A stretch of 64,000 nucleotides of DNA. Origin: an uncultured Corynebacterium sp. (lineage in GTDB: Bacteria > Actinomycetota > Actinomycetes > Mycobacteriales > Mycobacteriaceae). The DNA is taken from assembly GCA_943914465.1 (NCBI GenBank), contig CALUCD010000005.1:1-64000 (forward strand). Direction: 5' to 3'. The notes under the pieces were generated by a model that saw nothing but the letters and a program-made list of their open reading frames with translations, was not told the DNA's origin and made no database searches. Every line of letters starts with the position of its first letter. Position 1 is the stretch's first letter. Below, in pieces: positions 42,850 to 51,024 of the stretch. A program made the position numbers and the translations under genes.

Positions 42850-43728
42850 ATGACAATGCATACTGAACCAGTCAACGCTGCGGAAGAGGCGAAAGTCTCC
42901 GGTCCGGCCAAGGGGCTCATCTACGCCGTGCTGGTCTTTCTCACCATCGTGTTCCTCGGCCCGATCTTCTTCATTCTCATGAACTCGTTCAAGGAACGCT
43001 TCGCCATCTCCACCAACCCGTTCGCCCTGCCAGTTCGTGAGCTGTGGGCCGGATTCACCAACTACATCACCGGCATCCAAGGCGAAGGGTTCGGCTGGGC
43101 GATCGTGTGGTCATTCGTCATCACAATTCTGTCCGTCGCCACCATCGTTTTCTTCAGCTCCATGACGGCCTACTACATCACCCGGGTGAAAACCTGGTGG
43201 ACATCAGCGCTCTACTTCATCTTTGTGTTCTCAATGGTCATTCCGTTCCAGATGGTCATGTTTCCAACCGTGGTCATCGCCGACCGCCTGCAGCTGGCCA
43301 ACCCACTTGGCATGGTCGTGCTCTACCTTGGCTTCGGCGCTGGCCTGTCAGTGTTCATGTTCTCCGGGTTCATCAAATCTATCCCGCTGGAGATCGAAGA
43401 GGCTGCCTACATCGATGGGTGCTCACCGCTCACCACATTCTTCCGAGTCGTGCTCCCCATGTTGAAACCGACGGCAATCACCGTCGCCATCCTCAACGCC
43501 ATGTGGGTGTGGAACGATTACCTCCTGCCGTATCTGGTCATCGGCCTGTCCACCCCATACCGCACGATCCCCGTTGTCATCCAACAGTTCATTGGTTCCC
43601 AGGGTGACCGAGACCTCGGCGCCATGATGGCGATGCTCGTGCTCGCGATCATCCCCATCATCGTGTTCTACATGTCGGCCCAGAAACACATTGTTGAGGG
43701 CGTCGCCGCCGGAGCTGTCAAGGGCTAG
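42850..43728 (+). CDS. ABC sugar permease, MalG type
   Basis: The 292-residue protein starts MTMHTEPVNAAEEAKVSGPA, has six hydrophobic segments and the EAA loop EIEEAAYIDGCSPLTTFFRV near residue 185, and ends with the MalG-like FYMSAQKHIVEGVAAGAVKG. This is the standard second transmembrane subunit of carbohydrate importers. Its start follows the MalF-type gene by two bases. A short palindrome TTACGTAA lies just after its stop, before the next gene. Confidence 0.9.
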   Translation: MTMHTEPVNAAEEAKVSGPAKGLIYAVLVFLTIVFLGPIFFILMNSFKERFAISTNPFALPVRELWAGFTNYITGIQGEGFGWAIVWSFVITILSVATIVFFSSMTAYYITRVKTWWTSALYFIFVFSMVIPFQMVMFPTVVIADRLQLANPLGMVVLYLGFGAGLSVFMFSGFIKSIPLEIEEAAYIDGCSPLTTFFRVVLPMLKPTAITVAILNAMWVWNDYLLPYLVIGLSTPYRTIPVVIQQFIGSQGDRDLGAMMAMLVLAIIPIIVFYMSAQKHIVEGVAAGAVKG

Positions 43729-43739
43729 CCTTACGTAAC

Positions 43740-44375
43740 GTGACGTTGTTCCACCCAGACTCCAGGTTCATGTCCGCCCTCACTCTGATGGCGGACATTG
43801 TCATTGTGAACATGCTGCTCGTTGTCAGTTGCCTGCCGGTGGTCACCGTGGGAGCAGCTGTGCGCGCCGCCAGCGTTGTCATACGCGACATGGTCGCCGG
43901 AGTTGGCGCCAACCGGTCGATGCTGTTTCTTCGCGAGCTGACGCGGTCATGGAAACCAGTCACACTCTATTGGTTGCTGCTCGCAGGGACGGGCGCATTA
44001 GTGGCGTATCAGCAGTGGGTGGTCACGCGAGCTGGGGTGGGCGATGTGACGTTGACCGTCATCCAGGCACTCACGCTGTCCGGCGTGCTCATCCTGGCAG
44101 GCATGACGGTGTGGTTCATTGGCTGGGCATCGGCGCATGGGCGGTCCGAGGCATCATTCACAGAGCTCTTGAGCGCGGCGGTGTCGTCCGCGTTCCGCTA
44201 TCTCGGCCGCACCGCCGCTGCGGTTGCGATTACCGGGGGAGCGGTGGTGCTTACTCTCGGGCTGCCGCTTAGGTGGTCGGTGCCGCTCGTGTTCTTCTTC
44301 CTGCCGGCGTTCGCCTTGTACCTGATCCGTCTTTTCATTGCGCGGCCGCTCGACGAAACGCCCACCCACGACTAG
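43740..44375 (+). CDS. YesL-like (DUF624) membrane protein
   Basis: The 211-residue protein starts at GTG 43740 (MTLFHPDSRFMSALTLMADI) and has five or six hydrophobic segments. The early LMADIVIVNMLLVVSCLPVV followed by TVGAAV is the usual DUF624/YesL N-terminus. YesL-family genes commonly sit in carbohydrate-uptake operons such as those for pectin oligosaccharides, and their role is not established. It lies 11 bases after the MalG-type gene and closes the operon. Its stop is 23 bases before parS site 2 and 27 bases before the end of the convergent peroxidase gene. Confidence 0.8.
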   Translation: MTLFHPDSRFMSALTLMADIVIVNMLLVVSCLPVVTVGAAVRAASVVIRDMVAGVGANRSMLFLRELTRSWKPVTLYWLLLAGTGALVAYQQWVVTRAGVGDVTLTVIQALTLSGVLILAGMTVWFIGWASAHGRSEASFTELLSAAVSSAFRYLGRTAAAVAITGGAVVLTLGLPLRWSVPLVFFFLPAFALYLIRLFIARPLDETPTHD

Positions 44376-44398
44376 AGCGACTAGGGAGGGAAGATCGA

Positions 44399-44414
44399 CG
44401 TTTCACGTGAAACG
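44399..44414. promoter_or_regulatory. parS site 2
   Basis: CGTTTCACGTGAAACG has the full 14-base parS core with both outer bases changed. It overlaps the stop codon (44405-44403) of the DyP peroxidase gene, between two convergent genes. Confidence 0.88.
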
Positions 44415-45494
44415 TCTTCCGAAACGGGCCTTCGCCTCCGCGACATCCTCCGCGTTATGGGACCGGGGAACGTCCGCCCGGTCTGGGAAGACGGCTTTAC
44501 CCTGCGGCAGGTTGATCGCCGGCTGATTCGGCTGCGGCTCGGACTCCTGCTTGAGGTGGCCATGGACGTAGTCTGCGGCATTATCAAGAAACACCCGCGG
44601 TGGCGCGAAAAAGTTGCAGCCTGTCAGCGCCTCCGAAAACTCAAGGATCCGATCAGTGTTGCCTTCCGGCTCACCAATGAACATGCGCCGGAGCATCAGT
44701 TCGGCCACACGCGGATCGCGGGCGTAGCTGATGAAGAAGGTGCCCTGTTTGCCTAGTGCATCCCCGAACGCGAGATTGTTGCGCACGATCTCTAACCCGT
44801 TCCCGTCTTCGTCCTCAACCTGGTTGACGGCGACGTGACTGTTGCCTGGCTTTTCGTCCAGTTCGACGTCCGAGTGCTTGGTCCGCCCGATAACGCGCTC
44901 TTGTTCCTCTACGGGCAATGCGTTCCAGGACTTGAGATCGTGGACGTATTTCTGTTCGACGATGTAGCTCCCGCCAGCCCACATCCCCTCACGGATGAGC
45001 GCAACCTTGATGGCTTCCTCTGCCCGCGGACTTTCAGTGCCGTCAACAAATCCCAGCGGGTCGCGGAAGTCCTGGTATTGGAACGCGTGCACCTCATCGC
45101 GGTAATCCACCGCGTCCTCGACAACTGCGCTTATTCGCCGGGCAAGTTCAAAGGCTACGTCATACTCGTCAGCGCGGATGTGGACGAATAGGTCGCCCGG
45201 AGTGGACGGCGCATGATGCCGCTCGCCTTTGATCTCAATGAACTCGTGGAGGTGCTGCGGCTTCTCAAGTTGGAAGAGGCGCTCCCAGAGTGCGGCGCCG
45301 ATGCCCAGGACTGCGCTTAGGTGCGCCTGGGGGTAGCGGTAACCCACTGCGTTCGTGAGAGAGGAAAGCCCGGTGATCAGGTCGAGCGCCTGGGCCTCAC
45401 CACCCTCCCGGATACCGATGGTGAGGAAGATCGCGTCCCGCGACTGCGGGTAGATGATGGTTTGGGTGACTTCTGCCTGGCTTCTGCTACTCAC
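44403..45494 (-). CDS. DyP-type heme peroxidase
   Basis: The 363-residue protein carries DPLGFVDGTESPRAEEA near residue 150, containing the catalytic aspartate of the GxxDG motif, and HSDVELDEKPGNSHVAVNQV near 240, where a histidine supplies the heme ligand. There is no Tat signal, so it is a cytoplasmic DyP. DyP enzymes oxidise dyes and other aromatics with peroxide and are sometimes encapsulin cargo. No encapsulin gene is nearby and the C-terminus (AKARFGRRFT) does not look like a targeting tail. The stop codon is formed within parS site 2. Confidence 0.9.
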   Translation of the reverse strand: MSSRSQAEVTQTIIYPQSRDAIFLTIGIREGGEAQALDLITGLSSLTNAVGYRYPQAHLSAVLGIGAALWERLFQLEKPQHLHEFIEIKGERHHAPSTPGDLFVHIRADEYDVAFELARRISAVVEDAVDYRDEVHAFQYQDFRDPLGFVDGTESPRAEEAIKVALIREGMWAGGSYIVEQKYVHDLKSWNALPVEEQERVIGRTKHSDVELDEKPGNSHVAVNQVEDEDGNGLEIVRNNLAFGDALGKQGTFFISYARDPRVAELMLRRMFIGEPEGNTDRILEFSEALTGCNFFAPPRVFLDNAADYVHGHLKQESEPQPNQPAINLPQGKAVFPDRADVPRSHNAEDVAEAKARFGRRFT

Positions 45495-45555
45495 TCATCC
45501 CAGTATGCCCGTGCAGCAGCGGTTGCGCTGCCCTGCGAATGGACGCACCCGGAGA

Positions 45556-45571
45556 TGTTTCACGTGAAACA
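45556..45571. promoter_or_regulatory. parS site 3
   Basis: TGTTTCACGTGAAACA is a perfect parS match. It lies between the peroxidase start and the symporter stop codon, which it directly abuts (45574-45572). Confidence 0.96.
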
Positions 45572-46816
45572 TCAACCGATTGCGGCAGTGTCTCCGGGTT
45601 GTGATGTTTCACGTGAAACGGTGGCGTCGTCAAGCGAAGTGCTCTTGATACGGCCTGCCGCGAACTTGTTCACAATGAGCGCGATGGCACCATCGGCGGT
45701 AACGTTCGCTGCAGTGCCAAAGGAATCGACGACGATGTAGGCGGCGATCATGAGCGAGATCATCGACTCGTCGAAGCCCAGATTGGCCTGCAGGAGACCA
45801 ACGGCCGCCATGATCGCGCCGCCAGGAACGCCGGGGGCGGCGATCATCATGATGCCGAGCAGCAGCAGGAAGCCGAGGATCTGGCCAGCGGTAACGTCGA
45901 GGTCGCCCATCGCCGCAATCGCCAACGCATAGAGCGTGATTTTCATCATCGACCCCGAGAGGTGAATCGTCGCGCCCAGTGGCACCACAAACCCGGCAAC
46001 ATCCTCATCGACCTTGTTCTTCAACACCGAGCTGAGCGTGACCGGGATAGTCGCCGCCGACGACGAGGTGCCAAGCGCCGTAAAGTAGGCCGGCAGCATG
46101 TTCTTCAGCGCCACGAACGGGTTGCACCCCGCCACCAGACCAGCAACAAGGTACTGCAGCAGCACAATCACGACCGTCATCACAATAGACAGCACAAGCA
46201 CGGTACCGAACGCCGCCATAGTCGAGCCGAAGTTCTCGTTCATGCCAAGGTTCAAAAACGTACCGAAGATGTACAGCGGCAACAGCGGAATCACAAAACT
46301 GGTGACCACTTTGAGGATGACACCGTTGAGCTCTTCAAGCACGGCATACATCGTGTCGGACTTCACCGCCGTCATCGCAAGACCCACCACAAACGCGAGC
46401 AGGAGCGCAGACATCACGGCGAACGGCGGCGGCATCTCCACGGTGAAGAAGGGACTCAGACCGCCCTCCTCAGGATTGTCGACGGTGGTGACCAGGCTCC
46501 GACCGCCAAGCAAGCTCGGGTACAGCGCCGTGGCGGTGCCCCACGCGATCAATCCCGACAGGATCGTCGAACCATACGCCAAACCCGCCGTGACCCCAAG
46601 CCACTTGCCAGCGCCCCGACCAAGGCCCGCAATCGCCGGGGCGATCAACCCGAAGATCAACACCGGGACGAAGAACCCCAGGAAGTTCGAGAACAACCCG
46701 TTGAAGGTGATGAACACCCGCGCGAGCGGAACAGGGAAGAACAGGCTGCACAAGTAGCCAAGGACAATCGCTACAACGATCCAAAACAGTAGCGAGTTCA
46801 GCAATTTCGTTTTCAT
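45572..46816 (-). CDS. Dicarboxylate/amino-acid:cation symporter (DAACS family)
   Basis: The 414-residue protein starts MKTKLLNSLLFWIVVAIVLG and has about eight membrane helices plus two re-entrant loops. The family signatures are LGTSSSAATIPVTL near 270 (the serine-rich hairpin), VPLGATIHLSGS near 305, and AYIVVDSFGTAANVTADG near 370. It probably takes up serine, threonine, glutamate or C4-dicarboxylates with sodium or protons. AGAGG precedes the ATG at 46816; the TTG at 46825 is too close to it. The C-terminal tail ATVSRETSQPG is encoded across parS site 4. Confidence 0.88.
   Translation of the reverse strand: MKTKLLNSLLFWIVVAIVLGYLCSLFFPVPLARVFITFNGLFSNFLGFFVPVLIFGLIAPAIAGLGRGAGKWLGVTAGLAYGSTILSGLIAWGTATALYPSLLGGRSLVTTVDNPEEGGLSPFFTVEMPPPFAVMSALLLAFVVGLAMTAVKSDTMYAVLEELNGVILKVVTSFVIPLLPLYIFGTFLNLGMNENFGSTMAAFGTVLVLSIVMTVVIVLLQYLVAGLVAGCNPFVALKNMLPAYFTALGTSSSAATIPVTLSSVLKNKVDEDVAGFVVPLGATIHLSGSMMKITLYALAIAAMGDLDVTAGQILGFLLLLGIMMIAAPGVPGGAIMAAVGLLQANLGFDESMISLMIAAYIVVDSFGTAANVTADGAIALIVNKFAAGRIKSTSLDDATVSRETSQPGDTAAIG
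45605..45620. promoter_or_regulatory. parS site 4, inside the symporter gene
   Basis: TGTTTCACGTGAAACG (one end mismatch) lies in frame within the last 20 codons of the symporter gene and encodes VSRET. It is 49 bases from site 3, forming a close pair. Confidence 0.93.
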
Positions 46817-46995
46817 GGTCGGCAAACCTCTGGGTCACGCACTGGCTGGTCAAAGCCCGGTGCGGCGGGTACACATACACCGCTATTGTCCCGCACCACC
46901 CGCCGCGCACCGCACTCGGCCCCGCAAGCGGTGGGCAGTGTGGCCGGGCTGGGCGGCTTGGGCGGCTTGGGTGCTGCGTCAGATGCGGTTTATGC

Positions 46996-47508
46996 TTGAC
47001 CACCATGTCCCCGTTTTCGAATATGACCACGCTGAACGTGGCGCTCGGCGTTGTGTTCCTCGTCGTCGCCCTCGTCTTCATCATCATCGGCGCTGCTGCC
47101 ACCGCCGGGAAACTGCCCGGCAACAAGGTGATCGGTCTGCGTGTGCAAGAGGTACGCGCTAACGAGGCAACGTGGGTTCGGGCCCACCGTGTTGTGGGCC
47201 CGTTCTGGATCCTGGCTGGAGTGGCGCTCGCGATGGGTGGCGCATTCGCGCTCATCGCGCACGGCTGGGTCTGGGTCGCCCCAGCGATCGCAGTTCTGGC
47301 GGCCGGTGCCTCGCTAGCGGTGGGGGGAAACTTCGGGGCGAAGACCGCAGCGCTTGTCGACGCCTCCTTGCACCCCCAATCCCACAACCAGCCCGCCGGT
47401 GCTGCTCATGCCGCCGGTGCAGCCGGTACTGAGACCGAGGCAGCGCCCCCGGCTGTCGACCTTGACGCGGTGCGTAAGGCCGCAGGAAGCGCCGACGAGC
47501 GGCGGTAG
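46996..47508 (+). CDS. SdpI-family membrane protein
   Basis: The 170-residue protein has three hydrophobic segments: LNVALGVVFLVVALVFIIIG, FWILAGVALAMGGAFALIAH and VWVAPAIAVLAAGASLAVGG. Between the first two it has the SdpI motif PGNKVIGLRVQEVRANEATW with a W--AHR pattern. In Bacillus, SdpI is an immunity/signal protein against the SdpC toxin; most family members are uncharacterised. An alanine-rich tail follows. The start may be ATG 46996 or 47005. It is divergent from the symporter and lies upstream of the trp leader, without an SdpC-like gene nearby. Confidence 0.82.
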   Translation: MTTMSPFSNMTTLNVALGVVFLVVALVFIIIGAAATAGKLPGNKVIGLRVQEVRANEATWVRAHRVVGPFWILAGVALAMGGAFALIAHGWVWVAPAIAVLAAGASLAVGGNFGAKTAALVDASLHPQSHNQPAGAAHAAGAAGTETEAAPPAVDLDAVRKAAGSADERR

Positions 47509-47553
47509 CGCCTGGATAGCGAGCGTGAACCTCTCCTCAACCCCCGGAAACGG

Positions 47554-47582
47554 TTGCCAGCGCAAGCGATGTGCGCTACGTT
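47554..47582 (+). promoter_or_regulatory. Candidate trp operon promoter
   Basis: TTGCCA (47554-47559) and TACGTT (47577-47582) are spaced 17 bases apart and fit a SigA-type promoter. Transcription would begin near 47588-47590, almost on the GTG of the leader peptide, so the leader mRNA may be leaderless. The spacer is a near-palindrome, GCGCAAGCGATGTGCGC, a possible operator. Confidence 0.5.
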
Positions 47583-47589
47583 TAACCTC

Positions 47590-47637
47590 GTGACTTTCCT
47601 CAATAACCAGAATCGCACCTGGTGGTGGCGCGCATAA
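47590..47637 (+). CDS. trpL: trp operon leader peptide
   Basis: The 15-codon frame encodes VTFLNNQNRTWWWRA, starting at GTG and ending at TAA. Three tandem tryptophan codons (47620-47628) sense charged tRNA-Trp by ribosome stalling. GTGGC at 47625-47629 can pair with GCCAC at 47645-47649, the expected 1:2 pause hairpin. It has no ribosome site and sits next to a promoter-like pair, so translation may start on a leaderless transcript. It controls the attenuator at 47673-47712. Confidence 0.92.
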   Translation: MTFLNNQNRTWWWRA

Positions 47638-47672
47638 GCGGCGTGCCACACGAAAGTCAGCCTTAATAACCC

Positions 47673-47712
47673 GGCCCGCCGGCTTGGACAACCCAAGCAC
47701 CGCGGGCCTTTT
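47673..47712 (+). terminator. trp attenuator terminator
   Basis: GGCCCGC (47673-47679) pairs perfectly with GCGGGCC (47702-47708), with an inner CTTGG/CCAAG stem, followed by TTTT. It is 35 bases after the leader peptide and 45 before trpE, the expected position of the attenuator. Confidence 0.9.
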
Positions 47713-47757
47713 GCTCTACTAGCGCCTCGGTGCACACGACAACCCAAGGACGATGTG

Positions 47758-49320
47758 ATGAGCAAACCCCCGCCGCGCTTCACGCACCAAAGCGTGGACT
47801 ACCACCCAGATGCTTCAACGCTGTTCGCCCAGCTGGACGGCACCGATGCCACTGATTCGGTGCTTTTAGAATCGGTCGATATCACCACCCGCTCTGGGCT
47901 GCGCTCCGTGGCGGTGCTCGCAGCGTCACTGCGTGTCACGTGCAACGGAACCCGGGTCCGCGTCGATCCACTCACCGCATCCGGTCAGGTCATCGCCGCC
48001 CAACTGCACCAGGAACTGGCCGACTCCGCGGTGGGGGAGCACGAGTACGAATTCCCGCCGTCTACCGCCGAGGACGAGCGTGAGCGCCTAACCGCCACAT
48101 CTACCGTCGAAGTGCTGCGCGCGCTGACAACGCGCGCCGACCCACACGGCCGCAACGAGGACTTCCCGCTGTTGGCTGGCGGTTTCGCCTTCGACTACTT
48201 GGAAACGTTTGAGCAGTTGCCGCCAGTCGGCGACGGGCCGAACACCTACCCGGATTACCAATTCGTCCTCGCCGAGGTCTTGTTGAAGGTCGACCACCAA
48301 CAGCAACGCGCTTACCTCACGGCGGTTGACGCAACTGGGGAAGGGATCGATCTGTCCACGTATGCCGAGACCACGCCGGCTGCAGCCGCTGAAGCGACAA
48401 CCAGGCCTACACACACCCCCGAAACTGATCGGCTCGTTGTGCGTGCGGATGTGGCAGATGAGGGGTTTCGAGGGGGCGTCGAGAAGCTGAAAAGCTCGAT
48501 CCACGACGGGGATATTTACCAAGTCGTGCCGGCGCGCGGGTTTACGGCGCAATGCGCGGACGCGTTCGCGGCGTACCAGCGGCTGCGCGAGACCAACCCG
48601 TCGCCGTACATGTTTTACGTGCGCGGCGTGGATCGCGGTGAGCAACCGTATGAGTTGTTTGGGGCGTCGCCAGAGTCGAGTTTGAAGTTTGACGCAGCGA
48701 CCCGGCAAGTACAGCTGTACCCGATTGCGGGCACGCGCCCGCGCGGGTTGAACCCGGATGGCAGTGTCAACCACGAGCTGGATGCTCGTATGGAGCTGCA
48801 GCTTCGCACCGACGCGAAGGAGGTGGCTGAGCACACGATGTTGGTGGACTTGGCGCGCAACGACATGGCACGTGTGGCGGCGCCCGGCACGCGGGAGGTT
48901 GCGGAGCTGCTGCAGGTGGACCGGTATTCGCGGGTGATGCACCTGGTGTCGCGGGTCACGGCGCTCCTTGCAGACGATTTGGATGCCCTCGACGCGTACC
49001 GGGCGTGCATGAACATGGGCACCCTCACCGGGGCGCCGAAGCTGCGGGCGACTGAGCTGCTGCGTGAATTCGAAGGCACCCGGCGCGGGTCCTACGGCGG
49101 GGCGGTGGGTTACCTGCACGGGTCGGGTGATTTTGATACCTGCATCGTGATTCGCTCGGCCTATGTCACTGGTGGTAGCGCCGTGGTCCAAGCAGGAGCC
49201 GGTGTGGTGCGAGATTCCAACCCGCAGGCAGAGGCGGATGAGACGCTGCATAAGGCGTACGCGGTGCTGCACGCACTGGCGCAGGCGGCTGGCGCGCAGG
49301 CAACGGAGGTGGCGCGATGA
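47758..49320 (+). CDS. trpE: Anthranilate synthase component I
   Basis: The 520-residue protein converts chorismate with ammonia to anthranilate. SVLLESVDITT near residue 40 is the tryptophan feedback-binding element (LLES). The chorismate-binding domain shows LKSSIHDGDIYQVVPARGF near 245, PESSLKF, YPIAGTRPRG, LVDLARNDMARVA near 365 and FDTCIVIRS near 460. AAGGA precedes the ATG at 47758; the GTG one codon earlier is less favoured. It follows the attenuator and overlaps trpG by four bases. Confidence 0.97.
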   Translation: MSKPPPRFTHQSVDYHPDASTLFAQLDGTDATDSVLLESVDITTRSGLRSVAVLAASLRVTCNGTRVRVDPLTASGQVIAAQLHQELADSAVGEHEYEFPPSTAEDERERLTATSTVEVLRALTTRADPHGRNEDFPLLAGGFAFDYLETFEQLPPVGDGPNTYPDYQFVLAEVLLKVDHQQQRAYLTAVDATGEGIDLSTYAETTPAAAAEATTRPTHTPETDRLVVRADVADEGFRGGVEKLKSSIHDGDIYQVVPARGFTAQCADAFAAYQRLRETNPSPYMFYVRGVDRGEQPYELFGASPESSLKFDAATRQVQLYPIAGTRPRGLNPDGSVNHELDARMELQLRTDAKEVAEHTMLVDLARNDMARVAAPGTREVAELLQVDRYSRVMHLVSRVTALLADDLDALDAYRACMNMGTLTGAPKLRATELLREFEGTRRGSYGGAVGYLHGSGDFDTCIVIRSAYVTGGSAVVQAGAGVVRDSNPQAEADETLHKAYAVLHALAQAAGAQATEVAR

Positions 49321-50003
49321 TTGTGTTGCTGGATAACCAGGATTCCTTCGTCTACAACCTTGTCGACGCACTCGCTGGCCTACCCGGACTACCCGGGCTC
49401 GCTGGCCTACCCGGTCTACCCGGGCAAGAGACGGTGGTGTACCGCAACACTGTCAGCGCCGAGACAGTCCTGGGTGACGCCCCAGGCGGGGCGCGCCCTG
49501 ACCTGATTGTGTTGTCGCCCGGGCCCGGCTACCCCATGAATGCCGGGTGCATGATGGAGATCATTGCGCGTGCCCAAGGCCGAATTCCCATCCTTGGCAT
49601 CTGCTTGGGCTACCAGGCGCTGGTGGAGCACCACGGTGGCCAGGTGGTGCCGTGCGGCCCGGAGCATGGGGTGTCTTTGGACATGCAGCTCAGCCCCGCC
49701 GGTGCGGCCTCACCCATTTTCACCGGCCTGACGACCGATAGCGTGCCCTGCGTGCCTGGGCGGACGGTGCCGGTCGCGCGGTATCACTCGTTAGGCGCAA
49801 CGCAGGAGCCTGACGGCATGCAGGCACTGGCGTGGGCGCCAACGAAGATCGGTGACGTCATCATGGCTGCCACAACCACCGATGGCATGTCCATTGGCTT
49901 GCAGTTTCACCCCGAATCACTGCTCACCCCCGCCGGGCCGACCATTTTGGCGCGCTGCGTTGAGCAACTACTGAAGAAAGGCCAGCACACTCATGGCAAC
50001 TGA
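49317..50003 (+). CDS. trpG: Anthranilate synthase component II (glutamine amidotransferase)
   Basis: The 228-residue protein supplies ammonia from glutamine to TrpE. The class I amidotransferase triad is visible: nucleophile GICLGYQALVEHHGG near residue 97, and LQFHPESLLTP near 195 for His and Glu. The oxyanion motif PGPGYP is present. Between NLVDALA and VVYRNTV it contains LAGLPGLPG repeated twice, from a 27-base tandem duplication (49371-49424), which makes it longer than typical TrpG. It overlaps trpE by four bases and trpD by eleven. Confidence 0.96.
   Translation: MIVLLDNQDSFVYNLVDALAGLPGLPGLAGLPGLPGQETVVYRNTVSAETVLGDAPGGARPDLIVLSPGPGYPMNAGCMMEIIARAQGRIPILGICLGYQALVEHHGGQVVPCGPEHGVSLDMQLSPAGAASPIFTGLTTDSVPCVPGRTVPVARYHSLGATQEPDGMQALAWAPTKIGDVIMAATTTDGMSIGLQFHPESLLTPAGPTILARCVEQLLKKGQHTHGN
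49371..49424. repeat. 27-bp tandem duplication within trpG
   Basis: Unit 49371-49397 is repeated at 49398-49424 with one change (GGACT to GGTCT). Each unit itself contains two CTACCCGG copies. In frame it encodes LAGLPGLPG twice and keeps trpG open. Confidence 0.93.
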
Positions 50004-51024
50004 CACATCGCTGGAGATCCTGCGCAGGTTTTTAGATAACCCGCAACCGACGCTCGACGAGGCGGTGGAGGCGTTCACACCGCTCACGATTGGGGAGTAT
50101 GACGACGTCCACATCGCAGCGCTACTCGCCACCATCCGTACCCGCGGGGAAACGTTCGCCGATATCGCAGGCGCCGCGCGAGCGTTCCTTGCCACCGGCA
50201 GGCCCTTTCCCATCACGGGGGAGGGGATTATGGATACCGCAGGCACTGGCGGGGACGGGGCGAACACCATCAACATCACCACCGCCGCCTCCCTCGTTGC
50301 AGCTGCCGGTGGGGTGAAACTGATTAAGTGCGGCAACCGCTCGGTGTCTTCCAAGTCGGGCTCGGCTGACGTGCTGGAGGCGTTGAACATCCCGCTGGAT
50401 CTTGACCCGGAGCGCGCGGTGCGCCAGTTCGAGTCATCCAATTTCACGTTCCTGTTCGCCCCTGCCTACAACCCGGCGATTGCGCACGTGCAGCCGGTAC
50501 GCAAGTCCCTAGGCGTGCCGACGTTGGTTAACACAATGGGTCCATTGCTCTCCCCGGCGCGCCCGGAGTTCCAGATCATGGGGATTGCCAACCCATCAAT
50601 TGGGCAGCTCATCATTGAGACGATGCAGGAACTCGGCCGCACTCGCGCGTTGGTGGTCCACGGCGCGGGAACGGATGAGATCGCGGTGCACGGTGCAACA
50701 GACGTATGGGAGCTCAGCGCTCACGGTCGCATTGAGCATTACACGATCACCCCAGAGGAGATGGGCCTTAGCCGTCACACGTTGGAAGATCTGCGCGGCG
50801 GTGACGCTGAAACCAACGCGGCGTTCATGCGTGCCACGTTCGCGGGGGAGGGGCCTGTTGCGCACCGTGATGCCGTGGCGGCGGCAGCGGGTGCGATGTT
50901 CTATGTCTACGGGGTGGCAGACTCGATCGCGGACGGCGCCGCCCACGCAATCCGGGTGATTGAAGACGGCACTGTGCAGTCGTGGCTGCGTACCCATGAG
51001 GAGGCAGACTATGGCGCCGAGTAG
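49993..51024 (+). CDS. trpD: Anthranilate phosphoribosyltransferase
   Basis: The 343-residue protein joins anthranilate to phosphoribosyl pyrophosphate. Visible motifs are MDTAGTGGDGANTINITTAA near 76 (PRPP loop GTGGD), KCGNRSVSSKSGSADVLEAL near 110, and the anthranilate-side FLFAPAYNPAI near 155. The start ATG at 49993 overlaps the trpG end. Length and motifs are standard. Its last 14 bases overlap trpC, which has a strong GAGGAGG site inside trpD. Confidence 0.97.
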   Translation: MATDTSLEILRRFLDNPQPTLDEAVEAFTPLTIGEYDDVHIAALLATIRTRGETFADIAGAARAFLATGRPFPITGEGIMDTAGTGGDGANTINITTAASLVAAAGGVKLIKCGNRSVSSKSGSADVLEALNIPLDLDPERAVRQFESSNFTFLFAPAYNPAIAHVQPVRKSLGVPTLVNTMGPLLSPARPEFQIMGIANPSIGQLIIETMQELGRTRALVVHGAGTDEIAVHGATDVWELSAHGRIEHYTITPEEMGLSRHTLEDLRGGDAETNAAFMRATFAGEGPVAHRDAVAAAAGAMFYVYGVADSIADGAAHAIRVIEDGTVQSWLRTHEEADYGAE

